Part shown: in pieces, positions 44,969 through 53,026 of the stretch
Layout of the letters: each line of letters opens with the position of its first letter
Position numbering within the stretch: the stretch's first letter is position 1
Source: Caldiserica bacterium UBA4770
GTDB taxonomy: Bacteria; Caldisericota; Caldisericia; Caldisericales; Caldisericaceae
Length of the DNA stretch: 64,000 bases
Direction: 5' to 3'
Assembly (NCBI GenBank): GCA_002403335.1
Contig: DHHO01000008.1
Coordinates: 62,001-126,000, forward strand
Notes under the pieces: model-generated
Seen by the model: only the letters and a program-made list of their open reading frames with translations
Database searches by the model: none
What the model was told of the DNA's origin: nothing
Made by a program: the position numbers and the translations under genes

Positions 44969-46264
44969 TTATGATTTTGTGGCGATAGAAACATCAGGAA
45001 TAAGAATATAAGGAGAAAGCAAGTAGTCAGTCCAGATAGTTTCCTGAGATACTAAAATATCTTTCAGAGCATCCATTATATTAAGGCTTATCATTGCATC
45101 TTTTACCCTGCCTCTTATTTCTCCATTTTCAACAAGATAGCCCAATTCTATATTTCCTGTGACTTCTCCCCCATTCACATTGCCCATCTGAACCCCCATT
45201 AAGCTTTCAATAATTATTCCATTTTTTACCTTCAATATGTCCTGTAGTGTCAGATTGCCATGTTCTATTGTAATATTTGCAAAGGAAGGAGCTGGAGGCG
45301 TTGAAAGATCTCTTGATGCATTTCCTGGTTTCAGGTTCAGTTTATTTGCTGAAAAGAGGTCTGTGAGGTAATTGACAGGTCTTCCCTGTAGAATGAGAGC
45401 CTTTCTCTCAGAAGGGATTCCCTCGTCATCAAAGGGTGTAGTGGCTATACCATAAGAAAGCAGAGGATCATTAATAATAGTAAGATTATTTGAAAAAGTC
45501 TGTTTGTTGAGTTTGTCTTTTAAAATTGAGGTTCCCTTTATAACATTTCTTGCATTCAAGGCAAATTGAAACGGAAGTAAAAGGTAAACAGCACTAAAAG
45601 GAGTAAAAATAACCGGATATCTACCTCTTTCTATCTTTACGTTCTTTTCTGCATCCTCAAAATTTTTCTTTATCTTTTCTCTCAATATTCCAATATCTAA
45701 TAGATGTTTCGAGGTGCGGCCCATTTCACCAAATACCCACAGGATATTACCTTCCTCCGCATACACTCCTCCAATCTGACTCAGTAGAATGCTCTTATTA
45801 TAATTACAAGAGAAGCCTTCTGTAGTTAAAATCTTTTTGCTTATGATATGCTTACTCATAGAAAAGAAACCCTGCACCCCTTCTCTTAAGGAACGTAAAA
45901 AATCTATATTTTCCTTACCTGTATCTATAATTTCTTTTCTATCCAGGTTTACAATATCCTTGTCAAAGCAAATAGGAGCAGGAATATTAACAGGTCCCGC
46001 AAAATCAAAATTTACCTCTGGAGAAACGTTTGCATTTTCATAGGCACGCTCGACAGTTCCTACAATATCTTCACTGTCCGTTGTATAAGAAAAGCCGAGT
46101 TTATTATTTTTTTTAAGTCGTACAGCAACTCCCGACGTTTCACCCTCCTCAATATTTTTAAGCCTGTTGTTCTCGAAGTTCACAGAGAATTTATTAACTT
46201 TTACCTCCATTAACTCTCCAGAAAGGCACTTCTCTTTCATTATCTTCAGAAATTTTTCTTCCAT
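44969..46264 (-). CDS. tldE: TldE/PmbA-like subunit of the TldD/E protease
   Basis: The partner subunit of the TldD/E heterodimer, which trims unfolded peptides and matures some peptide natural products. Family marks are NLTIINDPLL, GIATTPFDDEGIPSERK, NASRDLSTPPAPSFANI and GVQMGNVNGGEVTGNIELGY. It lacks the HExxxH zinc motif present in tldD, as expected for TldE. Length 431 aa. The tldD stop and tldE start overlap by one base. Confidence 0.92.
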   Translation of the reverse strand: MEEKFLKIMKEKCLSGELMEVKVNKFSVNFENNRLKNIEEGETSGVAVRLKKNNKLGFSYTTDSEDIVGTVERAYENANVSPEVNFDFAGPVNIPAPICFDKDIVNLDRKEIIDTGKENIDFLRSLREGVQGFFSMSKHIISKKILTTEGFSCNYNKSILLSQIGGVYAEEGNILWVFGEMGRTSKHLLDIGILREKIKKNFEDAEKNVKIERGRYPVIFTPFSAVYLLLPFQFALNARNVIKGTSILKDKLNKQTFSNNLTIINDPLLSYGIATTPFDDEGIPSERKALILQGRPVNYLTDLFSANKLNLKPGNASRDLSTPPAPSFANITIEHGNLTLQDILKVKNGIIIESLMGVQMGNVNGGEVTGNIELGYLVENGEIRGRVKDAMISLNIMDALKDILVSQETIWTDYLLSPYILIPDVSIATKS

Positions 46265-47640
46265 TATTTACCTCCAATTACTGCCTTACTCATATACAGG
46301 TGTGGAGAACCATCACTTACAGGCAAAGGAAATTGATTTCCTTTGCCGCATCCTCCACTGGAATCAATAATCTTAAAATCGTCTGCAATTCCTACAATGT
46401 TTTTCAGCGTTTCGAAAACATTTCCCGATAGGGACACATTTTTCAGGAGTTTAGTGATTTGTCCGTTTTCGATAAGATAAGCATTTTCCGCAATAAAGGT
46501 AAATAGTTCAGTATTAGTTTCCCCCCCAAAAGAACCTCTTGCATAAATACCATATTTTATATCCTTAACAAAATCTTCAAATTTATCCTTTCCGTTTTCA
46601 ATGCAGGTTATCCTCATCCTTGGAATTGGCGGAAACTTGTAATTGACGGCTCTCCCATTGCCTGTTACCTCTTCATTCATTTTGTAGGCCGTTTCTCTGG
46701 TATGTAAATGACTTGAAAGAACCCCTTCCTTTATGAGATACATCTTTTTTGCTGGTACCCCCTCATCATCGTAAAGAAGTGTTCCTCTATGGCCTTCAAT
46801 ATCACCTGTGTCAAAAACATTAAGAATTTGTGAGCCAAAAATGTTACCTATTTTCATAATTTCTTTCATCTTCGGGTCTTCGGCAAGAAAGTCAGCTTCG
46901 CTTAGATGTCCGAATGCCTCGTGAATAAAAACACCCCCAAGACTATTGTCTACTATGAGAGGGAACTCTCCTCCTTTTGGGGCATCTGCATCCAGTAATT
47001 TAACAGAAAGTAGGGCTTTCTCCTTAACTTCAGGGTCAAGCTTCTCTGCGACAGAAAAATCGGAATTGCTTCCGAAGGTGATATATGTCCGCTGGATTTC
47101 CTTCCCATTGGATGCAATAGGCATAATTCCACCACCTAAATCTAATAACTCCTTTTTAATATATGTACCCTCCGAGTTTGCAAAATATAAGGTTTTCCTT
47201 ATCTCACTGTAAGAAACTCTTGTATTAACTATTTTACTATCGACGCTCAAAGCAATGTCACTATAGTGCCTTAGTAGAGATACTTTATCCTCAAGAGAGA
47301 TGGACTCTGGGTCTTTCAAGACTTTTGTACTCAGAGTTACTTGCACAGGCTCGATAGGAGCAAGCCTGACAACTTCTTTTATACTTCCCTTGAGAGTTTT
47401 TGCCTGAGAAATTGCCGCTTCAATCTTCTCCTTTAATTCCATCATATTATTGAAATAAACAAACCCCCAGATTCCAGATATTAAAACCCTTGCGTTTCCT
47501 CCAGATATTTTTCCCTTAGAAACAGATTCCACTTCTTTGCCACTTATTAAAATACTTGTTTCAGTTCCATCTTCAAACCTCACTTCGAGGTAATCCACGT
47601 CTTTTCTTGCTACCAAATCTCTGATTTCTTCTGCAACCAT
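46264..47640 (-). CDS. tldD: TldD metalloprotease subunit
   Basis: Zinc-dependent catalytic subunit of the TldD/E complex. The metal motif HEAFGH is in VFIHEAFGHLSEAD, and the later block DSSGGCGKGNQFPLPVSDG includes the cysteine that acts as third ligand. DDEGVPAKK and MRITCIENG are also conserved. Length 458 aa. An AAAGGAG ribosome site precedes the ATG. No peptide-precursor or maturation genes are nearby, so a general peptide-degrading role is likeliest. Confidence 0.94.
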   Translation of the reverse strand: MVAEEIRDLVARKDVDYLEVRFEDGTETSILISGKEVESVSKGKISGGNARVLISGIWGFVYFNNMMELKEKIEAAISQAKTLKGSIKEVVRLAPIEPVQVTLSTKVLKDPESISLEDKVSLLRHYSDIALSVDSKIVNTRVSYSEIRKTLYFANSEGTYIKKELLDLGGGIMPIASNGKEIQRTYITFGSNSDFSVAEKLDPEVKEKALLSVKLLDADAPKGGEFPLIVDNSLGGVFIHEAFGHLSEADFLAEDPKMKEIMKIGNIFGSQILNVFDTGDIEGHRGTLLYDDEGVPAKKMYLIKEGVLSSHLHTRETAYKMNEEVTGNGRAVNYKFPPIPRMRITCIENGKDKFEDFVKDIKYGIYARGSFGGETNTELFTFIAENAYLIENGQITKLLKNVSLSGNVFETLKNIVGIADDFKIIDSSGGCGKGNQFPLPVSDGSPHLYMSKAVIGGK

Positions 47641-48165
47641 AGATTCTCCTTTCTCTTAAATAGAGTCCTCCTGTCCAGAGTGTCTGTATAACATTCTTAT
47701 GCCAGAATCCTCATTTATAAATTTATTATAGCAGAAAGACAAAATAACTTCTAAGTATCTCTTTCTTTTTTTTATTTATAATATTTCAGTAATTTGTAAG
47801 ACATGTATCTGTCCAAAGTTTTATTGACCTTTTTATATTTTAGTACATACCTCACTTATTATACCCGGGCATTATCAGGAGTCACCTATTGATATAAGAA
47901 AGTTAAAGTAAATTATTAACACTTAATTTTTGCAGGTAATATTTGTGAAGTATAATTAATCCAAAAGGTTTTGATTTTATAGAACATGGCAAAATAATTG
48001 TTATTGTACCACAAAGATTTGAAGGGGAGCTTACACTCCCCTTCAAAAATGCATCACTAAATTCGACGGATTAAATAATACAATTAGGAAGGATAAATCT
48101 GTTTTACAGGAATTTAGGACATATTCTTAGCATTCAAGTAATAATCATTTTAAAGAGGCTTTCTG
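47641..48165. other. 525-bp non-coding stretch between tldD and the ABC exporter
   Basis: AT-rich, with stops in all frames. Beyond the perfect inverted repeat at 48018-48047 I see no gene, gene remnant or RNA gene. Its length is unusual in this tightly packed genome and marks the edge of the exporter island. Confidence 0.6.
48018..48047. terminator. Perfect 12-bp inverted repeat, probable terminator of the exporter operon
   Basis: TTTGAAGGGGAG (48018-48029), loop CTTACA, CTCCCCTTCAAA (48036-48047). A stable GC-rich hairpin 119 nt beyond the exporter stop. The flanking T-run is poor on both strands, so termination is inferred from stem strength and position. Confidence 0.5.
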
Positions 48166-50145
48166 TTACCTATAAGGGGGGCTAGAATGGTCGATTTCTT
48201 CTACACTTACTTTACTAAACTGACTCATATAAAGATCATAATAGAATCGATGTGCTGCCATCAATGACTGGTGATTTCCTTGCTCAACTATACGACCTTT
48301 ATCTACAACGACTATGTTGTTGGCATTACGAATAGTAGACAACCTGTGTGCTATGACAAAGCTTGTACGGTTTTGCATAAGTTCTGACATTGCTTTCTGT
48401 ACAAGTACTTCTGTCCGTGTATCAACTGAACTTGTAGCTTCATCTAATATAAGCATTTTAGGGTCGGATAGAAAGGCACGTGCTATTGTGATTAGCTGTT
48501 TTTGCCCTTCAGAAATGTTGGAAGTATCTGCTGTAATTATCGTATCGTAGCCTTCAGGTAATGTTCTTACAAAATGGTCCACATAGGCAGCCTTTGCAGC
48601 TTTCATAATTTCTTCCTCGGTAGCACCTTCTTTACCATAAGCAATATTTTCCTTTATCGTCCCTTCAAAGAACCATGTATCTTGAAGGACCATCCCAAAT
48701 AAACTGCGCAGATAGTCGCGTGTCATCTTTCGTGTATCAACTCCATCTATTGTGATACATCCACTGTCAATTTCGTAAAAGCGCATAAGAAGGTTGACAA
48801 GTGTTGTTTTACCTGCTCCAGTATGGCCAACAATGGCTACACTTTCGGCCGGCCTTACATCAAGATTAAAATCTTCAAAAAGGGGAACATCCGGTAAGTA
48901 ACGGAAGTATACATGTTCAAACCTTACGTGCCCCTTCACTTCTTCTAACACCTCCGCTTTTTCAGTATCAGGAGTTTCTTCCTTTTCATCCAGGACTTCA
49001 AAGACACGTTCAGCAGATGCCATAGAGGATTGCATAGTATTAATGATACTTGCAGTCTGGGAAATTGGCTGTGTAAACTGTCTGGAATACTGGATAAATG
49101 CCTGCACATCGCCCAGCGTTAAAATACCGTTAGCAACACGTATACCCCCAAATACACACACGATTACATAGTTAATGTTATTTAAGAAACGTATTAGAGG
49201 CATAATAAGGCCTGAGAGAAACTGAGCCTTAAAACTTGCATTGTATACACGCTCGTTTTCCTTATCAAAGGTTTCTATAGCATCCTTTTCCCTGTTAAAA
49301 ACCTTTACAATATTATGTCCTGTAAACATCTCCTCAATGTGACCGTTCAAACTTCCAGTGCTATTCCATTGTTCAAAGAATTGCTTTCGGGAATGCCTTG
49401 CTATCAAAGTAGTTATTATAAGAGCAACAGGAATGACTGCCAAGGTGATCCATGTTAATATTCCACTGATTGAAAACATCATTATAATAACACCAACTAT
49501 CGTAACCATGGCAGTGATAATCTGTGTTATAGTTTGCTGAAGAGTATGTGATATGTTATCTATATCGTTTGTTACAATACTTAATATGTCTCCATGAGAA
49601 TGGTTATCATAATACCTTAGAGGAAGCTTGGTAAGCTTAGTATCCACATCTTTGCGTAACTTATACACTGTTTTCTGAGCAACCCCTGCCATAAGGTACT
49701 GCTGTAACCAATGAAACAGTGCACTTAGTATATAAACTCCTGCCAGTATTGCCAGAAGAGAAAAGATTGCATTAAAATCTACACCTTTACCGGGTGTAAT
49801 ATTCAAAGGGCCTATCATATCGGCAATCTGTCCTCTTCCACTGTTTCTTAACATTGCTATAGCTTGATCCTTTGTCATTCCGAGAGGCAACTGTTTACTT
49901 ATAATTCCTTCAAATAGCAGATTTATGGCACGTCCTAAAATCTTGGGTGCCGATATCATAAAGATAACACTAAGTGTAGCTATTAATATAACAATAATGA
50001 TTGTCCACATCTGAGGCTTTAGATAGCCCATAAAACGCCTCAGTGTGCCCCTCGCATCCTTTACTTTTTCTGTAGGCATCATTCCTTGACGTCCTCTACC
50101 ACCAAAACCTCTCCTTACAGGCGGGCTTGAATTTCTTTCGTTCAT
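48166..50145 (-). CDS. ABC multidrug exporter subunit with degenerate signature
   Basis: A fused transmembrane (about residues 40-360, six helices) and ATPase half-transporter of 659 aa. A glycine/arginine-rich N-terminus (RRGFGGRGRQG) precedes the first helix. Walker A is GHTGAGKTT, Walker B LILDEATSSVD with the catalytic Glu present, and H-loop AHRLST. The signature reads NISEGQ, not LSGGQ. A large loop of about 65 residues lies between the first two helices. It overlaps the partner gene by ATGA. The pair resembles YheI/YheH- and BmrCD-type exporters of Firmicutes. Confidence 0.93.
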   Translation of the reverse strand: MNERNSSPPVRRGFGGRGRQGMMPTEKVKDARGTLRRFMGYLKPQMWTIIIVILIATLSVIFMISAPKILGRAINLLFEGIISKQLPLGMTKDQAIAMLRNSGRGQIADMIGPLNITPGKGVDFNAIFSLLAILAGVYILSALFHWLQQYLMAGVAQKTVYKLRKDVDTKLTKLPLRYYDNHSHGDILSIVTNDIDNISHTLQQTITQIITAMVTIVGVIIMMFSISGILTWITLAVIPVALIITTLIARHSRKQFFEQWNSTGSLNGHIEEMFTGHNIVKVFNREKDAIETFDKENERVYNASFKAQFLSGLIMPLIRFLNNINYVIVCVFGGIRVANGILTLGDVQAFIQYSRQFTQPISQTASIINTMQSSMASAERVFEVLDEKEETPDTEKAEVLEEVKGHVRFEHVYFRYLPDVPLFEDFNLDVRPAESVAIVGHTGAGKTTLVNLLMRFYEIDSGCITIDGVDTRKMTRDYLRSLFGMVLQDTWFFEGTIKENIAYGKEGATEEEIMKAAKAAYVDHFVRTLPEGYDTIITADTSNISEGQKQLITIARAFLSDPKMLILDEATSSVDTRTEVLVQKAMSELMQNRTSFVIAHRLSTIRNANNIVVVDKGRIVEQGNHQSLMAAHRFYYDLYMSQFSKVSVEEIDHSSPPYR

Positions 50146-51893
50146 GCTACTTCCTCCTTCGAGAGCTGAGAATAGACAATCTCACGGTAAACCCCACAGC
50201 TTTCCATAAGTTCAGAGTGTGTTCCTGCACCTGCTATTGTACCATTGTCGTTCATCACTATTATGCGATCAGCACCCATAATTGTGCTTACACGTTGCCC
50301 AACTATAATAACTAATGCATTTGTCGCTTCACCTTTGAGAGCTGCTCTTAGATTAGCATCTGTTTTAAAATCTAAAGCTGAAAAACAGTCATCGAAAATG
50401 TATATATCCGGATGTTTCACTAATGCACGAGCAATAGCTAATCTCTGACGCTGGCCTCCAGAAACATTTATCCCACCCTGATCTATAGGTGCATTCAGCT
50501 GGCCGGGCATCTCCAAAACAAAATGCTTTGCCTGCGCAACTTCCAAGGCATGCCATAGCTCCTCGTCTGTAGCATCTTCCTTTCCATAGAGTAGATTACT
50601 TCTGACTGTGCCGCTAAAAAGATATGCTCTCTGCGGTACAAGGCCGATCCTGTCTCTTAACTTTTCAAGTGTTACCTTACGTATATCAACTCCATTAATA
50701 AGTACACTTCCACCTGTAATATCGTAAAAACGTGGTATAAGATTGACAAGGGTGCTCTTGCCACATCCAGTACTTCCAATAATTGCAATCGTCTCTCCCG
50801 TTGAGCCTGAAAAAGAAATATTTTTTAAAACAGGGGCTTCTGCACCCGGATAGCTGAATTCCACGTTCCTGAACTCTAATTCGACATCGCCTTTTGGTAG
50901 CTCTACCGGATTTTCGGGATCCTTTATACTCATTTCTGTTGTAAGCACTGAATTTATACGTTCGGCAGCAGCCTCCGCACGAGGTACCATAACGAACATC
51001 ACCATTGCCATCATAATAGACATAAGTATCTCTAAAATATAAGTTAAGAAGGCAGTGAGGTTTCCTATAGGCATAGCACCACTATCAATTCTATGGGCAC
51101 CAAACCAGACAATGGTCACCGAAGAGAGATTCATTATAACCATTAATAATGGCATGCCAATAGCAAGAATTCTCTGCACTCTTAAAGAGGTCATAGTTAA
51201 ATCTCTGTTTGCGTCGTCAAATCTTTTGCCCTCATGAACATTGCGTACAAATGCCCTTATTACTCTTACCCCCATAAGTTTTTCACGCATTACCTGGTTG
51301 AGCTTGTCTATTTTCACTTGCATAGAACGGAATAAAGGAACAGTTTTGACCAGTAAGAGACCAACGACTATCCCAATGGTTGGCACAACCACAATTAGCG
51401 AAGAGGAGAGCACAACGTCCTGTCTCAGTGCCATTATTATTCCACCGATACACATGATAGGTGCAATCACCATTAAGTTTAAGCCTACCAGTATGAGCAT
51501 CTGTATCTGGTGTACATCGTTTGTATTACGTGTTACGAGAGATGGTATACTAAATTTATCTACTTCATTTTGAGAAAACTTCTCAACCTTGCAGAATATA
51601 TCTCTCCTTAAATCCCTTCCGAAGGCCATAGAAGTCCTTGAGCCAAAATACATAGATAAAACACTACTTCCTGTAAGGAGTAATGTTACAATAAGCATAA
51701 TACTGCCTGTTCTAAGGATGTATTGTATATCACCCTTCGCTACACCGTTATTTATAATGTCAGCATTCAAGTTGGGAAGATACAGATTTGATATTGCCTG
51801 TACAGTGAGTAATGCTATAATAAGGACAATCCCTTTCCAATAAGGCGTGAGGAACCTTAACAATTTTCTAATATTTTCCATAATCCATCTCAC
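50142..51893 (-). CDS. ABC multidrug exporter subunit with degenerate Walker B
   Basis: Partner half-transporter, six helices (about residues 15-310) and one ATPase domain. Walker A is GSTGCGKST, signature NVSGGQRQR is canonical, but Walker B ends FDDCFSALD, with Asp in place of the catalytic Glu. The start shown is a GTG; an ATG four codons in (51881) is an equal choice. It lies 9 nt downstream of the MarR gene and is probably controlled by it. Confidence 0.93.
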   Translation of the reverse strand: MRWIMENIRKLLRFLTPYWKGIVLIIALLTVQAISNLYLPNLNADIINNGVAKGDIQYILRTGSIMLIVTLLLTGSSVLSMYFGSRTSMAFGRDLRRDIFCKVEKFSQNEVDKFSIPSLVTRNTNDVHQIQMLILVGLNLMVIAPIMCIGGIIMALRQDVVLSSSLIVVVPTIGIVVGLLLVKTVPLFRSMQVKIDKLNQVMREKLMGVRVIRAFVRNVHEGKRFDDANRDLTMTSLRVQRILAIGMPLLMVIMNLSSVTIVWFGAHRIDSGAMPIGNLTAFLTYILEILMSIMMAMVMFVMVPRAEAAAERINSVLTTEMSIKDPENPVELPKGDVELEFRNVEFSYPGAEAPVLKNISFSGSTGETIAIIGSTGCGKSTLVNLIPRFYDITGGSVLINGVDIRKVTLEKLRDRIGLVPQRAYLFSGTVRSNLLYGKEDATDEELWHALEVAQAKHFVLEMPGQLNAPIDQGGINVSGGQRQRLAIARALVKHPDIYIFDDCFSALDFKTDANLRAALKGEATNALVIIVGQRVSTIMGADRIIVMNDNGTIAGAGTHSELMESCGVYREIVYSQLSKEEVA

Positions 51894-51902
51894 TTTCCTT
51901 TC

Positions 51903-52382
51903 TCAAAGTTTTTGAGTAATATTATAAGAAAGTTGATCCAAAAGACGTATGAAATCCATCTGGTCTTGTTCGCTCATCCCATCTAATCCTGCATTTATTA
52001 ACTCAGCAAAGATGCAGCATAGTTTATTAACAAGCTTTTCTCCGTTATCGCTTACATACATCCGGGTCAAACGCTGGTCCTTTTCATCAGTCTTGCGTAC
52101 AATCAAGCCTGATTTTTCCATCTTCTGTAGCATTACTGTAGCAGTAGGGGGTGTAACATGTAGTTTTAAGGCAAGCTCTCTCTGACTCATTCCAGGATGT
52201 TGGCTTGCAAACCAGAGGCAAGCTGCTTGTCCAGGGTATATGCCCTCCTTAGAGATCATCTTAAATGTTAGCTGCTTGTAAAGACGCATTACCCTGATAA
52301 AGACCTGGAATACCTTCATAGAAACTGGAGAAATTCCCTCCAGTTTCTGAAGTAACTTTTCGTTCTCTTCCTCAGAAATCAT
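51903..52382 (-). CDS. MarR-family transcriptional regulator
   Basis: A 159-aa winged-helix repressor. The DNA-binding part reads LALKLHVTPPTATVMLQKMEKSGLI with wing DEKDQRLTRMYVSDNGE. MarR proteins bind short palindromes and let go on binding small aromatic compounds. First gene of the exporter operon; a 14-bp palindrome overlaps its likely -10 box, so self-repression is likely. Ribosome site GGAG lies about 11 nt before the ATG. Confidence 0.93.
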   Translation of the reverse strand: MISEEENEKLLQKLEGISPVSMKVFQVFIRVMRLYKQLTFKMISKEGIYPGQAACLWFASQHPGMSQRELALKLHVTPPTATVMLQKMEKSGLIVRKTDEKDQRLTRMYVSDNGEKLVNKLCCIFAELINAGLDGMSEQDQMDFIRLLDQLSYNITQKL

Positions 52383-52407
52383 TATGCATCATCTCCTAAT
52401 ATTTTTA

Positions 52408-52421
52408 ATTAGTATACTAAT
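52408..52421. promoter_or_regulatory. MarR operator candidate
   Basis: ATTAGTATACTAAT is a perfect 14-bp palindrome 26 bases before the MarR start. It contains TATACT, the likely -10 box on the minus strand. A related half-site, TTAG with CTAA, lies just beside it at 52424-52434. Confidence 0.6.
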
Positions 52422-52434
52422 CATTAGCACACTA

Positions 52435-52870
52435 AGAGGCATTTTACAACAATCTTCAATTTTTTGCAAGCATGTGAATGAATCATATAAAAAACTCGTC
52501 AGTAATATTGAAGAGGATAGAAAAAATTGTTTGGTAATAGGTCTTCTTTCAAGCATTGCTAATTCATTAAAGATATCTCTTTACTTAAATATCTCTTGGT
52601 AATAAATTTAGTCCCAAAGCGCCTGACAAGAGTCTTCGTCATGAAAAGAACCTTTTGTATGTTAATAAAATACATTCTCAAATAAGTACAATTGTTAAAA
52701 TGATTTTATGTGATCGCCTGTAAAAAATAATTCGCAAACTTGTAATTCTTTGTAAAAATGATATATTATAATATAAAGGGAGATGGAAGAAGATATAGAC
52801 GATAAATGGCATTCTGAGCAAAGAAAGCAGCTTTACACAATGTTCAGTGTGTTTACAAAGAGGGGTAAGT
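52435..52870. other. Largely non-coding stretch between the MarR island and pgpH
   Basis: AT-rich with many stops. Open frames here (for example 52384-52602 and 52783-52980) lack plausible ribosome sites and look spurious. A TATAAT at 52767-52772 may be a promoter for the small open frame that follows. Nothing else recognised. Confidence 0.5.
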
Positions 52871-53011
52871 ATGTCCTATGTTTATGTAATGAGAAAGAGA
52901 TTACAAGACAATGTATTATCGGTGGTTCATTGTTTGTATTATATGGTTCTTCAAAAACACCAAAAAGGGTCTGTTTCTAAGATGAATACATGTTTTGTTG
53001 AGTATCTTTAA
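52871..53011 (+). CDS. Possible 46-residue small protein
   Basis: An ATG with a well-placed AGGGG ribosome site (52861-52865) opens a 46-codon frame beginning MSYVYVMRKRLQDNV. It ends 15 nt before pgpH and would be a natural upstream partner. I recognise no family; it is basic, with two aromatic stretches and no clear membrane helix. It could equally be chance. Confidence 0.25.
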   Translation: MSYVYVMRKRLQDNVLSVVHCLYYMVLQKHQKGSVSKMNTCFVEYL

Positions 53012-53026
53012 CTCTTTGATAAAACT

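Noticed and set aside
52384..52602. Open frame of 72 codons divergent from the MarR gene
   Set aside because: It starts within the MarR ribosome site and operator region, has no ribosome site of its own and reads as low-complexity hydrophobic sequence.
52783..52980. Open frame of 65 codons after a TATAAT box
   Set aside because: The AGGGAG sequence abuts the ATG with no spacing, and the composition is cysteine-rich and unlike a real protein; the overlapping frame at 52871 has a better ribosome site.
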